A DNA stretch of 64,000 bases. Origin: Bog-473 sp963764305 (GTDB lineage Bacteria; Actinomycetota; Acidimicrobiia; Acidimicrobiales; RAAP-2). The stretch lies in contig CAVXSD010000003.1 of NCBI GenBank assembly GCA_963764305.1, forward strand, positions 1-64,000. The letters run 5' to 3'. Shown here piece after piece: positions 35,291 to 45,144 of the stretch. The position numbers and the translations under genes are program-made. The notes under the pieces are model-generated. The model worked only from the letters and a program-made list of their open reading frames with translations, did not search any database and was not told where the DNA came from. Positions within the stretch are counted from its first letter, which is position 1, and every line of letters begins with the position of its first letter.

Positions 35291-37867
35291 CTACTCCACC
35301 GGCCGGGTGGCGATCCCACTCGGCTCCCGTCCCGCCAGCGCCCAGCCGATGAGTATGGCGACGGCCGGCATGGCGATCAAGATGAAGAAGAGGTTGTTCC
35401 ACGGGACGTGATCGGTGATGTCCGACACGCCACCTTCCAGCGCATTCGAGCGGAAGAAGCCGAACAGGCCGACGTAGGCCGCCACCGTCCCCAGCAGCGC
35501 GCCCAGGAAGGCGAGCCCACCGGCGGTGACGGCCGTCAGGGCGCGCCGGGTGCGCGAGCTCGCACCGGTGGCGGTGAGCGTGCGCAGCTCGCTCGCCGTC
35601 TCGCTACGGATGAGGCCCACGCTCATGGCGAGGACACCCAGGGCCAGCGCGATGCCGAAGACGGTCGCCCAGTTGACGATCTCGGCCGACGTCGGTTCGT
35701 CGTTCTTCGACTCGATGCTCAGGCTGTTGCTGGCCGCGAGCGAACGGGCGCTCGTGAGCTGCGCCGAGGTGATCGCATTGTTGGACAGGATCATCCAGCC
35801 GTCGAGGCTGTTCTGGTCCGCGAGGTGCAGCCGCTGCAGCGCGCTCTCGGTGATCACCGTGTTCGGGGCCGACGTGCCCATGGGCAGCTGGCTCTCTTCC
35901 TGAATGACCGGGTGGGCCAGGCAGGAGCCGGGCGAACACGAATTCACGTTGTTCCCGCCCTGTCCCAGGTCTACCGGGCCGCCGCCACCCCCGCCTTTGC
36001 CGCCATCCCCGTAGGTGAGCTGGGCGCCCGAGCCGGCCAGCCCGGGCCGCGAGCTGAGAATGTCCACGTTGGACGGGATGGAGGACGGGTTGATGCCGTA
36101 GGCCCGCAGGAGGGCCGATGTCGCCACATAGATCGGGCCGCTCCATTGCCGGCCGTTCTCACTCGGGTTCTGCAGGCCGGCCCCCGGGTTGTCGAGCTCG
36201 ACGACGTCCGACCCGCCGACCGCGGTGGCGATGGCATGGACGTTGGCCAATTGCGACGAGATGCTCGGCGCCGGCCCCGTGTTCTGCTCTTGACCGTTCG
36301 GCCCGAAGGTTGGGCCGCTGGGCGGGGTGTACACGTTGATCGTGTTCGCCGCCATGTTGGGGCCGACGTAGTCGAAGACGTTGGAGAATCGGGCCACGGC
36401 GACGGCACAGACGATCACCGCGATCATGATGCCGAGGCTGATGGCCGAGAGGGCCGAGCCGGAGCGGGCCCGGTAGCGCGCCATGTCGCGCAAGGGCAGG
36501 CGGATGGAGATGGGCGACCTGCCTCCGATCCGGGCGAGCAGGGCCAGGAAGAACGGGGAGACGAGGATGATCCCCACGATCAGGGAGATGAGCCCGGGGA
36601 TCAACCAGACCACTCCCCCGCCGTGGCCCGATGCGCCCGAGATGGAGAAGAAGACGAATCCCATGACGAGTGCGATGACACCGGGCACCAGCGAGCGGCG
36701 GATCTGGCGCGGCGGCGCGGGGCGCCCGGCCAGGGCGCTGACTACCGGCACCCGGGTGATGGCGCGGGCGGGATAGCCGGCGGCGAAGAAGGTCGCGATG
36801 ACCGCGAGCAACATGGCCGGCGCGATCACGTTCCACGGCAGCGCGAAGGTCGGAATGACGTGGTGCGCGCTCTGCTCGTTGTGCGGCCGGTAGGCCAGCC
36901 AGAGCACCAGGCCCAGCACGAACCCCAAGATGGCCCCCACGACCCCGACCATGAAGCCGTTGGCCTCCAGGACCAGTCGGACGTTGCGGTCGGTCGCCCC
37001 CATCGACTCGAGCATGCCGAGGGAGCGCATGCGGCGCTGCGCCAGCACCGTGAAGCCGCCGATCGACACCAGGGCGATGAGGAGCATGCCCACGGTCGCC
37101 AACGCCAGGATGATGGTGGACGGGTCGACCAGGTTGCTGTTGGTGGCGCCCGGCGTCGTGATGTAGGAGGACAGGGAATTGAGGGACAAATGGAGCGTGT
37201 TGGGCGATGCGTCGAAGAGGACGCTCACCTGCGTCGGGTGCGTCACCTGGCCGGGAGGGACGAGCGCGAACTCGTCGAGCAGGCTCTGGGGATTCTGCAC
37301 GATGCCGACGACGGTCTTGCCACCCTGGGACCAAGTGTCGCCCACGCGTAGGTTGAGCTCGGACGCCAAGCCCGGCGTGAGGGCGATCTCGTTCGGCCCG
37401 TTCGGGTAGTGCCCCGAGAGCAGCTGCAGCATCGCCCCCCCGTAGGGACCATCGGGGGCCTGGGATCGGAGCTGGTACGTCTGCGTCGAGCCGGGCACGG
37501 TGAACGTCTCATTGGCGATGACCTGCACGGTGCCGACGGCGTGCTCGATCTGGGCGATCTGTGCCGCCACGTGGGCCACGCTGTCCGACGACGATTTGCT
37601 CGTGGGCGTCAAGTTGAAGGTCGCGAGGTCGTGGGCCGTGCCGAATCCGGCGGTGGCCGCCGGTGGCGTGTTGACGGCGACGGCCGAGCCGACCACGACG
37701 GCGGCCACCGCGACGATGATGAGCAGCAGGATCAGGAACTGTTGGCGCCACTCGCGCTTGAAGAGGCGCCAGGACCAACGGACCATTGCCCGGCGGGCGG
37801 CGACGCCGCCGGAGCTCGGTTCGGAGGTCGACCCGGTGGCCGGCCGTTCGAGGACGCCGACGCTCAT
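35291..37867 (-). CDS. ABC transporter permease, FtsX/MacB type
   Basis: This 858-aa membrane protein has an N-terminal anchor (FLILLLIIVAVAAVVVGSAV), a large periplasmic-type domain, and two FtsX core triplets of helices (around LALATVGMLLIALVSIGGF and VFGIALALGVLAMSVGLI). A long extracytoplasmic loop between them is Gly-rich (GDGGKGGGGGGPVDL). It probably exports or extracts a lipophilic or peptide substrate with the ATPase encoded upstream. ATG 37867 overlaps the ATPase stop (ATGA). Confidence 0.9.
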   Translation of the reverse strand: MSVGVLERPATGSTSEPSSGGVAARRAMVRWSWRLFKREWRQQFLILLLIIVAVAAVVVGSAVAVNTPPAATAGFGTAHDLATFNLTPTSKSSSDSVAHVAAQIAQIEHAVGTVQVIANETFTVPGSTQTYQLRSQAPDGPYGGAMLQLLSGHYPNGPNEIALTPGLASELNLRVGDTWSQGGKTVVGIVQNPQSLLDEFALVPPGQVTHPTQVSVLFDASPNTLHLSLNSLSSYITTPGATNSNLVDPSTIILALATVGMLLIALVSIGGFTVLAQRRMRSLGMLESMGATDRNVRLVLEANGFMVGVVGAILGFVLGLVLWLAYRPHNEQSAHHVIPTFALPWNVIAPAMLLAVIATFFAAGYPARAITRVPVVSALAGRPAPPRQIRRSLVPGVIALVMGFVFFSISGASGHGGGVVWLIPGLISLIVGIILVSPFFLALLARIGGRSPISIRLPLRDMARYRARSGSALSAISLGIMIAVIVCAVAVARFSNVFDYVGPNMAANTINVYTPPSGPTFGPNGQEQNTGPAPSISSQLANVHAIATAVGGSDVVELDNPGAGLQNPSENGRQWSGPIYVATSALLRAYGINPSSIPSNVDILSSRPGLAGSGAQLTYGDGGKGGGGGGPVDLGQGGNNVNSCSPGSCLAHPVIQEESQLPMGTSAPNTVITESALQRLHLADQNSLDGWMILSNNAITSAQLTSARSLAASNSLSIESKNDEPTSAEIVNWATVFGIALALGVLAMSVGLIRSETASELRTLTATGASSRTRRALTAVTAGGLAFLGALLGTVAAYVGLFGFFRSNALEGGVSDITDHVPWNNLFFILIAMPAVAILIGWALAGREPSGIATRPVE

Positions 37868-38586
37868 TGGTTGTGAAGTTCGGCGAGGAGCGCTTCCGGA
37901 CTCTCGGCCGGCAACGTCTGGTCGACGACACGGCCGTCGCGCAGGAAGATGACACGGTCCGCCCACGAGGCGAGCTGGGCGTCGTGGGTCACCACGACCG
38001 CCGCCATGCCGCGATGGCAGGCGGCGTGGATCAGCCGCATGACGGCCTCGGCGTTGGTGGAATCGAGCGCGCCGGACGGCTCGTCGGCCAGGAGCAGTTG
38101 TCGCCTCCCGACCACGGCCCGGGCGATGGCGACCCGCTGACGCTCGCCACCTGACAGCTGGTCGGGGTAGTGCGACGCCCTGTCACTCAGGCCGAAACTC
38201 TCCAGCGACTCGAGCGCCGCCGCCTGGGCCTTGCGAGCGGACACGCCATCGAGCTCGAGTGGCAACGACACGTTCTCCGCCGCGCTTAGCCCGGCGAGCA
38301 GATTGAAGTCCTGGAAGACGTACCCGATGGCCTGGCGGCGCAGGCGCGCCTTGCCGTTGCGTGAAAGCGAGGACAGCGGCCGGCCGCCGACGTTGACCTC
38401 ACCGCTGGTGGGGTCTTCGAGGCTGCCCACGATGGTCAACAGCGTGCTCTTGCCCGACCCACTGGCGCCCATGACGGCCACGAGAGACCCGGCGTCGACG
38501 GAGAGATCGACGCGCTGGAGGGCGTGCACCTCAGTGGCGCCTTCGCCGTAGACCTTGGAGATGTCGCGTAGTTCGAGGTAACTCAT
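37864..38586 (-). CDS. ABC transporter ATP-binding protein, MacB/LolD type
   Basis: This 240-aa ATPase has Walker A GASGSGKST, a Q-loop in YVFQDFNLL, signature LSGGERQRVAIARA, Walker B LLLADEPSGALD and H-loop VVVTHD. It energises the FtsX-type permease that follows. Start ATG 38586 overlaps the PadR stop by 4 bp. The set of three overlapping genes implies coordinated translation. Confidence 0.95.
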   Translation of the reverse strand: MSYLELRDISKVYGEGATEVHALQRVDLSVDAGSLVAVMGASGSGKSTLLTIVGSLEDPTSGEVNVGGRPLSSLSRNGKARLRRQAIGYVFQDFNLLAGLSAAENVSLPLELDGVSARKAQAAALESLESFGLSDRASHYPDQLSGGERQRVAIARAVVGRRQLLLADEPSGALDSTNAEAVMRLIHAACHRGMAAVVVTHDAQLASWADRVIFLRDGRVVDQTLPAESPEALLAELHNQ

Positions 38587-39170
38587 TGAGGGGCTCCTAC
38601 CTTGCGCCGGGCCTTTGGAAGGGGGAACGACTGCGGAGCTGGAGCGTCCGCGCCCACGGCCGCTCGCTTCAGACGGCCGTCGGCCATGTCCAGCCACCTG
38701 ATCAGCGAGTCGAGCCGGAAGAGCTCGGCGTCGACGACCAGGGCGAAACTGAGATCGAGGTGGGTCTCGTCCTCCTTCAGACGCGTCCACTGCTGCATGA
38801 GTTCGACCAGGTAGCGCCGGTGCACCTGCACCACGTCATGCACGTCCACCCCCGGCAGTTCGAGCGCGACGAGGACCTTGATGACGAGCTCGTCACGGGG
38901 CGGCGAGGAGAAGTCGGGCGGGGTGCGCAACCACTCGGCCAGCTCGACCGCGCCGTCCTCGGTGATGTGGAAGCTCTTTTGGGGGCCCTCATCGGCGGCG
39001 TCGTCCGACTCCACCAGCCCGTCGCGCTCGAGGCGTTGCAGCGTCGTGTACACCTGCCCGACGTTGAGGGGCCACACCTCGCCGGTGCGGGCCTCGAACT
39101 CTTGGCGCAGCTGTAGGCCGTACTTCGGCCCCTCGCTGAGTAGGGCCAACAGGGCGTGGCGGATGCTCAT
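38583..39170 (-). CDS. PadR-family transcriptional regulator
   Basis: This 195-aa regulator begins MSIRHALLALLSEGPKYGLQ. Its winged helix contains LNVGQVYTTLQRLERDGLVE and KSFHITEDGAVELAEWL, and the C-terminal helices form the dimer and ligand region. It is the first gene of its operon and is preceded by a near-perfect inverted repeat, so it probably represses itself and the ABC exporter genes. Confidence 0.93.
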   Translation of the reverse strand: MSIRHALLALLSEGPKYGLQLRQEFEARTGEVWPLNVGQVYTTLQRLERDGLVESDDAADEGPQKSFHITEDGAVELAEWLRTPPDFSSPPRDELVIKVLVALELPGVDVHDVVQVHRRYLVELMQQWTRLKEDETHLDLSFALVVDAELFRLDSLIRWLDMADGRLKRAAVGADAPAPQSFPLPKARRKVGAPQ

Positions 39171-39186
39171 ACGTCTCGCTTTCGAA

Positions 39187-39207
39187 GTAGAATACCGAGT
39201 ATCCTAC
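39187..39207. promoter_or_regulatory. Probable PadR operator
   Basis: GTAGAATAC and GTATCCTAC flank a 3-bp centre, with one mismatch between arms. The ATAC...GTAT core resembles known PadR sites. It lies 17 bp upstream of the PadR start codon. Confidence 0.7.
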
Positions 39208-39457
39208 GCCGAACGGGAGACCGGCGCAAGGGGGAGACCGGTTATCCAGAGCGGGTGGCGGCGGGACGAAGGATTTTCAGGTTCGCCCCCGGGCAAAGCT
39301 TCCGGGAGCAACCGTCTCGTCTGGAGTCGACGTGCAGGCACATGGGACCCGGCGGAGGTGCCGTAGCTCAGTCGGCCCTCGGGCTGAAGGCTCCTCAGTC
39401 AGCGAGACGAGCTGCCGTCTGCCTCGTCCCGGCTGGGTATCGATCGCTCTCATACGA

Positions 39458-40414
39458 TCATTGCCCGACCGCCGCCCGCCACGGTCCGAGGTCGAGCGCC
39501 GGGTACCGCTCCTGCGTCTGCTCGATCAGCCGATCGTTCCAGACCGGGTGGCCCGGCGGTGGCCAGCCGAAGAGCGCGAGCTCCCGAGGGCTCGAGCCCT
39601 CCACGAAGACGGTCCACTCGATGCTCGTCGATACGGATTGTTGGGTGTTGTACCCGATCCATTCGACTGCTGCGTGCTTGAAGGCGAGAGAGGCCACGAA
39701 CCGGGCTCCGGAATCCGAGCCAAAAGGGGCGCCCCTGTGCCAGCAGTCGGACCGGTAGGCCAGGTACGAGCCGCGGACCCCTGGAGCGGGTCGCTCGGCT
39801 GTATAAACGCCGGGTTCCATGTTGGGCATGACCACGCCGTAGGGAGACCCGATGTGGTCGGAGTCGCGCACCGAAACGAGACGGGTGGGATTGTCGGCGT
39901 CAGAGATATCGGAGAGGTAGAGGAATCCTTCCAGGTTCCACCATGGGAACACGCTGCCAGGGGGGAGCCATGAGTGGTTGCGGTCGATGTGCATCGGCTG
40001 CTCATAATTGGTCACCCCGGCATACTTCGCACTGGCGCCGGCTTGGTACAGGCGGACGTCGGTGGTTCCGAGCGCGCGCTCGGCGAAGTCGACGATCGAT
40101 GGGTGCACGCACAGCCGGTTGAGGGCCCCGGTGCCCGGGAAGGGAAACGTGGCCGACCATCGCTGTTGCGCGGGGCGGAACCCCGGGCCTTCGTCGGGCC
40201 ACACGAAAACCTCCTCGGGTTCCACCGGGTGACCCTTCCACCGTTCGGTCACCCCCTCTGGGTCTGCGTGGAGCTCCTCCGCAGTTGGAAAGACATTCCG
40301 GAGGTCCTCGGCCACGCCGTCGATCTCCTCAGCACCCACCAGGCCCTCGATCAGGATCCAACCTTCTTCTCGCCACGTGGTGACTTCACCGTCGCTCGCG
40401 AGTCGTGAAGGCAC
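39458..40414 (-). CDS. PhyH-family Fe(II)/2-oxoglutarate dioxygenase
   Basis: This protein of about 318 aa has the iron-binding HxD in EQPMHIDRNHSWLPPG, the distal His in YRSDCWHRGAPFGSDSGARF and the 2OG-binding Arg shortly after. The fold matches phytanoyl-CoA dioxygenase-like hydroxylases acting on small molecules or lipids. GTG 40414 is chosen because the frame upstream of it overlaps an antisense TetR relic and lacks homology to the family. It stands alone, and its substrate is unknown. Confidence 0.85.
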   Translation of the reverse strand: MPSRLASDGEVTTWREEGWILIEGLVGAEEIDGVAEDLRNVFPTAEELHADPEGVTERWKGHPVEPEEVFVWPDEGPGFRPAQQRWSATFPFPGTGALNRLCVHPSIVDFAERALGTTDVRLYQAGASAKYAGVTNYEQPMHIDRNHSWLPPGSVFPWWNLEGFLYLSDISDADNPTRLVSVRDSDHIGSPYGVVMPNMEPGVYTAERPAPGVRGSYLAYRSDCWHRGAPFGSDSGARFVASLAFKHAAVEWIGYNTQQSVSTSIEWTVFVEGSSPRELALFGWPPPGHPVWNDRLIEQTQERYPALDLGPWRAAVGQ

Positions 40415-40549
40415 GATGGTGGCACCCTTTCCGTCGGACCGACCGGCACAGGAGCTCGTCGGCGAATTGACCTCATTGTTACCCGAAGTGAGCTCACTCT
40501 GGAAGCGAGGGCGCGACCGGTCTTTGCGACCGGACGTTGATCCGAGAGC

Positions 40550-40790
40550 ATGACGGCGCACGCGTTCTCGCTCCTCGATAGCTACATCTACGGTTTTGCG
40601 CTGCAGGAAGCCACGCTTCCCATGGGCGATACCGCATCTCACCGAGTTCACTGCCGGGCACGTTCTTCAGCCCGGGCTACGACTACGACAACGAATTCGA
40701 GTTCCGCATTGCCCAGATCCTCGACGGGTCTCGAGAGGACTCGCGACACCGGCACAGGCGTCTCGCCATCGCGTCGCGTGGGGACAAGTG
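40550..40790 (+). pseudogene. TetR-family regulator remnant
   Basis: The fragment reads MTAHAFSLLDSYIYGFALQE and ATLPMGDT, almost the same as the C-terminal region of the TetR protein at 5334. It continues after a deletion of about 20 codons and a frameshift with LTEFTAGHVLQPG, and another shift gives YDYDNEFEFRIAQILDGLE. The DNA-binding domain is gone. It neighbours an MFS exporter gene, which it may once have regulated. Confidence 0.8.
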
Positions 40791-40894
40791 AGTGACGGCG
40801 GAGACGGTGGCGCAGGTACCGAGGGCAGGCCCATCCTCCCGGCCCGACGCGGGCCGTCAGGTCCCCTGTGACAGCCCGCGTCAGCTTGCCAGGG

Positions 40895-42376
40895 TCACGT
40901 CTTCGGTTGTACTGGCGCGAACTCGGTCGACCGCTCCTCGATACCCGACTCCGGGGTCACCGCACCCGTCCTTGAGGCGCGGTCCATGCCGAAAAAGGCG
41001 ATGAGGCAACCGATCCCGGCAAAGACCGCGCCAAACCAGAAGGCGATCGAAAAGCCGTGGGTAAGGGCATCCGTCATGGCAGACGCAGTATGCGCGTGTG
41101 CGGCGATGAATCTCGTCGTCGCTGATACGGCGAGCGACGAGAGGACCGCCACCCCGAGCGCCCCGCCGATCTGCTGTGTCGTGGTGATCAAACCTGATGC
41201 GACACCTGCCTCGTTCGGGGCAACGCCGCTCACCGCGCCGATGGTCACCGGAACGAAGGAGAGCCCGAGTCCCACGCCGGCCAAGAGGAATCCGGGAAGC
41301 AAAGTACCGAGGTACGTCCCGTGTGGCGAGATCTGAGCGAAGTAGATGAGCCCGCCGGCCGCCAGCGCCATGCCGATTGTCATCACCCATCGAACTCCGA
41401 TCTTGGCCACCAGCGATTGAGCTGCGCCAGCCGCGACGATGATCGCTCCCGCGATCGCCAGATAACCGACACCCGTCTTCAGGGCTGAATATCCCAGGAC
41501 CTGCTGCATGTAGAGGGACAAGAAATAGAACATGGAGAAGATCGACGCGCCCAGAGCCAAAGAGACCAGGTTGGACACGCTCAGACTCCGGTTACGGAAA
41601 ATCGGCAGGGGGACGAGGGCGGATTTCGTCCGGCGCTCAATGGCGACGAACAGGGCAATGAGGACCAAAGATGCCGCCAGCGTCCCCAGGGTCTTGGCAG
41701 ACCCCCAGCCCCAGCTCGTGCTCTTCACCAAGGCGAACACCATCAACACCAGGCCGGCGGTCAGTGTGATGGCGCCCGGAATGTCGAAACCCCGGTCCTC
41801 GTCCTCGGCGAGGGAGTGCGTGAGGAAGAAGAAGCTCGCGATGACAACGACCGAGCCGATGGGGACATTCACGTAGAAGATCCATTGCCAGCCGAACTCC
41901 TGGGTGAGGATGCCGCCGAGCAGGACCCCGAACGCACCGCCTGCTCCGGCGATCGCCCCCCAGATGCTCAGGGCTATGTTTCTCTCTCGACCCTCGACGA
42001 AGGTGACAGTCAGAATGGAAAGCGCTGCCGGAGACAGGAGCGCGGCTCCCAGTCCCTGCGCGGCACGGGAGGCGACCAACCAGCCGCTCGAGGTCGCCAG
42101 CCCACAAAACAGGGAGGCAGTCGTGAAGAGGATCACGCCCGTCACGAATACCCGGCGCCGTCCGAGTTTGTCCGCCACCCTTCCGCCGAGCATGAGGAAT
42201 CCACCGAAGAACAGGGCGTAGGCATTCAAGACCCACAACAGGTTCTGCTCGGAGAAATGCAAGCCCCGCTGAATGGAGGGCAGCGCGACATTCACGATGG
42301 AGACATCGAGAATGACCATGAACTGAGCGACGCAGATGACCGCCAAGGCGAACCACTTACGTTTGTCAGCAGTCAT
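40895..42376 (-). CDS. MFS multidrug exporter, DHA2 (14-helix) type
   Basis: This 493-aa inner-membrane proton antiporter contains the DHA2 motif LDVSIVNVALPSIQ, motif A GGRVADKLGRRRVFV and motif C-like AGAGGAFGVLLGGIL. About 14 hydrophobic segments are visible. GGGAGGAACG precedes the ATG. It is probably a drug or solvent exporter. Its former TetR regulator appears to be the decayed fragment just downstream. Confidence 0.92.
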   Translation of the reverse strand: MTADKRKWFALAVICVAQFMVILDVSIVNVALPSIQRGLHFSEQNLLWVLNAYALFFGGFLMLGGRVADKLGRRRVFVTGVILFTTASLFCGLATSSGWLVASRAAQGLGAALLSPAALSILTVTFVEGRERNIALSIWGAIAGAGGAFGVLLGGILTQEFGWQWIFYVNVPIGSVVVIASFFFLTHSLAEDEDRGFDIPGAITLTAGLVLMVFALVKSTSWGWGSAKTLGTLAASLVLIALFVAIERRTKSALVPLPIFRNRSLSVSNLVSLALGASIFSMFYFLSLYMQQVLGYSALKTGVGYLAIAGAIIVAAGAAQSLVAKIGVRWVMTIGMALAAGGLIYFAQISPHGTYLGTLLPGFLLAGVGLGLSFVPVTIGAVSGVAPNEAGVASGLITTTQQIGGALGVAVLSSLAVSATTRFIAAHAHTASAMTDALTHGFSIAFWFGAVFAGIGCLIAFFGMDRASRTGAVTPESGIEERSTEFAPVQPKT

Positions 42377-42571
42377 CGTTCCTCCCGTCGCTCAGCCATC
42401 CGTTCGTGTGACCCGACTCCGCTCGTCCGGAGACTGCCAGCCGCAATGCTCCCTGTTGCCAGACAGGCTATGGAGAGCTGGCCTCGGCCGAGACGGGCTG
42501 AAGACGAGAGAGCCGGAACGGCCGTTTACCTCGTGATGAGAGGCAAACGGATAGGCCCAACCAGATGGGCG

Positions 42572-43710
42572 TCAGACCCGCTGGAGCCAGCGGCGGACAC
42601 GACTGGATCCGAACTCCGCCTTTTCGTCGGCGATGGCGGCAGAAGGATCGTCGAAGCCGCCCACCGGCGGTTGGCCTCTGAGGAACGTGACATTCACCCG
42701 CGCAACCTGGTCATGTCCGAATTCGACATAACAGGTGCCCGTGCCGCCGTAGGTTGCCGTGCTCGGCACCGAGTTCACGCGCGACGATAATTGCCTCTGC
42801 GACGACGGCAGCTTGCCCCTCGGCGAACACGCCTGCTTTCGGAGTGCCGACACTGGTGACGTCACCGACGGCATAGACGCCGGAGAATTGTGTTCTCCAG
42901 GGTCAGCGGGTCGACCGGGATCCAGCCATCGACCGTCATACCCGATTCGGCGACGACAGCAGGGACGGTGTGTTTGGGGACGCCAAGGAACAGGTCGAAG
43001 GCCATCGTCGAGCCGTCGGCCAGGACGGCCTCGCTGCGAGCGGGGTCCAGGCTCGTGACCATCCGTTGCGGATGCCACTCGATCCCCCTTTCGGCAAACG
43101 CGGCCAGAAAGGCCTCGGAAGCGAGCGGCGAGGGTGGGACAGGCGCCGGCATCGGCATCACGAGTGCAATGCTCGAAGCGTCGCGAAGCCCTCGGCGAAC
43201 GAGGTAGTCGTGCGTCAGGAGCGCTGTTTCGCTCGGTGCGGGCGGGCATTTGAAGGGGATCGACGTGACTCCGACGATGACCCGCCCACCCTGGAAGTTC
43301 GCCAGCACCTCGCGCAGGGCGAACGCGCCCCGGTTGGTGTAGAACTCGTGGCCGCCCTCCAAGAGTCCGGGCGTCGCGGCCGGATCGAGATCGGCGCCGA
43401 GTGCGACGACAAGAATGTCGCAGTCGAAGGTCCCGCCGTCGGTTTCGACCCGCTTGGTGTGCGGATCTATGGATTGGACGGCGACCCGTTCGAAGCGGAC
43501 ACCCGGCCGTGACACGTGGCGATACGAATGCGTGACCTCGTCGGACGTTCGCTTCCCGAACATGACGTCGAGCTTCGAGAAGCCGAAGACAAATCCTTCG
43601 TTCTTGTCGAGGAGCACGACCTCGACTTGGTCTCCGAGCCGCTCAGACAGTGTCGTCGTCAATTCGAGGCCGCCGAAGCCGGCCCCGAGCACCAACACCC
43701 GGACCGTCAT
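42572..43710 (-). pseudogene. FAD-dependent oxidoreductase, SQR/NDH-2-like, two frameshifts
   Basis: The N-terminus is intact, with VRVLVLGAGFGGLELTTTL as the FAD loop and DCDILVVALGADLDPAATPG. Near 42885 the frame breaks, and the expected FSGVYAVGDVTSVGTPKAGV FAD-binding block is in another frame. A second shift near 42780 leads to GTGTCYVEFGHDQVARVNVT and the end at 42572. Reassembled, it would be about 380 aa, like sulfide:quinone reductase homologues. It is decayed or mis-sequenced. Confidence 0.8.
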
Positions 43711-44048
43711 GGTGCGGGGACCCGTTGCAGCCGCCTGACGTCACCCGCGCGGGCCGGCCCGGCCGATGCCGAGAATCCAGGCGGTATGTCTCCGGTGCTC
43801 TCTGTCATGGTGCCGGCGTGCCTCCATCAGGGTTGTGGATGGGAACCGAGCCAGCCGCCAAGGAACTGGCTACATCCGAAGAGAACGCTAATCGGCGGCG
43901 CCAGGTCAGCGATGTTCGGGTTCGGCTCGATGTCCCGCGCCTGGGATTGACCTGAGATAGATGACAACCCGTCGGCCACGAGGCGCACGTCACTTCCCAT
44001 CGATCGGTCGCGTTCTCGTTCGTGCTGGGCCGGACAGTTCGAGTGGGA
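43711..44048. other. Intergenic interval
   Basis: About 340 bases between two minus-strand genes contain no supported gene. The promoter of the oxidoreductase remnant should lie near 43711-43800, but no consensus was distinguished. Confidence 0.4.
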
Positions 44049-45071
44049 TCAGGACGGGGGATCGGCGGTCGAGGCCAACGCGGACACCATCTCCCCGAGG
44101 GTTTCCTCGTTGATGAGGGAAGGGGTGTAGAAGCCCACTCGGTCGACCTCACCTCCGAAGCGGTTGGCGATATCGAGAGCCACCTCATTGGGCGAGCCCA
44201 CCGCGGCGAGGGCGCCCAACATGCCGTCATCGATGAGGCCAGGCATCTCCTCCCACCGGCCTGACTTGGAGAGAGCATTGAGCTCTGGCTGGAGCGTCTC
44301 CCAACCCTCGGCCTCGAGCACCGGGCGGTACGCCGGAGTGGATGCGTAGAAGGAGAGGAGCCACCGACCAGCAACACGGGCGGCCTCCATTTCCTCCTCG
44401 CTCCGCCCGCAACAGACGATGACCTCGCCTGTCACAGTGAGCGACGAGCGGTCCCGTCCCCCGCGCGCGAGTCCTTCCTCGATGGCGGGCAGGCTGCGTG
44501 CAGCGAAGTGCGCGGCCGTGTTGAACGGCATCACGAGCACCCCGTCGGCCACTTCGGACGCCAGTCGGAGCATCTGGGGTCCGAGGCCTCCAAGGGCGAT
44601 CGGTGGCGGCCCGTAGGGGTTGGGGCCGGGATTGAAAAGCGGAGACATCAGCGTGTGCGACCAGAACTCGCCGCGGAAGCCCAGTGGCGCGCCGGTCTCC
44701 CAGGTGGCGAAGATGGCGCGCAGCGCCCCGACCATCTCTCGCATGCGGGCAACGGGGCGGTCGAACGAGGCGCCGTACCGCTTCTCGACTTGAGCCCTGA
44801 TCTGCGAGCCAATGCCCAGACTGAATCGTCCCCGGGTGAGCAGCTGGAGGTCGTAGGCCTGGTGGGCCAACTGGACCGGGTTGCGCGGGAAGGCGATGGC
44901 CACATTGGTGGCGAGCTCCAGGGTCGTGGTGGCGCCCGCCGCCAGGATGAGGGGGGTGAAGGCGTCGTGCGGCCCTTCGAACGTGAAAGCTCCGTCCAGC
45001 CCGAGCTGCTCCAGCCGGTGGGCATGGACGGGGGCGTCCTCGAGCCCGGCCAGCATTGTGTCGATCTTCAC
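44049..45071 (-). CDS. LLM-class (luciferase-like, F420-type) oxidoreductase
   Basis: This 340-aa TIM-barrel protein includes LGLDGAFTFEGPHDAFTP, TNVAIAFPRNPVQLAHQAYD, GRFSLGIGSQIRAQVEKRYG and GVLVMPFNTAAHF, the typical blocks of actinobacterial F420-dependent LLM enzymes. The likely cofactor is F420, or possibly FMN. The start is GTG 45071 behind GGAGG. It lies between an oxidoreductase remnant and an MFS exporter, and its substrate is unknown. Confidence 0.9.
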   Translation of the reverse strand: MKIDTMLAGLEDAPVHAHRLEQLGLDGAFTFEGPHDAFTPLILAAGATTTLELATNVAIAFPRNPVQLAHQAYDLQLLTRGRFSLGIGSQIRAQVEKRYGASFDRPVARMREMVGALRAIFATWETGAPLGFRGEFWSHTLMSPLFNPGPNPYGPPPIALGGLGPQMLRLASEVADGVLVMPFNTAAHFAARSLPAIEEGLARGGRDRSSLTVTGEVIVCCGRSEEEMEAARVAGRWLLSFYASTPAYRPVLEAEGWETLQPELNALSKSGRWEEMPGLIDDGMLGALAAVGSPNEVALDIANRFGGEVDRVGFYTPSLINEETLGEMVSALASTADPPS

Positions 45072-45144
45072 GAGTGCCTCCGATCAGCGTCCAGTTTGCC
45101 CCTGTGCTCGCCGCACGAGGTTCCGGTGTGCATGCCGGAGCCCG

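Noticed and set aside
35408..37351. A 647-aa plus-strand frame opposite the FtsX permease
   Set aside because: It shows typical antisense composition (Arg/Gly/Asp/His), no domains and no start site. The permease on the other strand is well supported.
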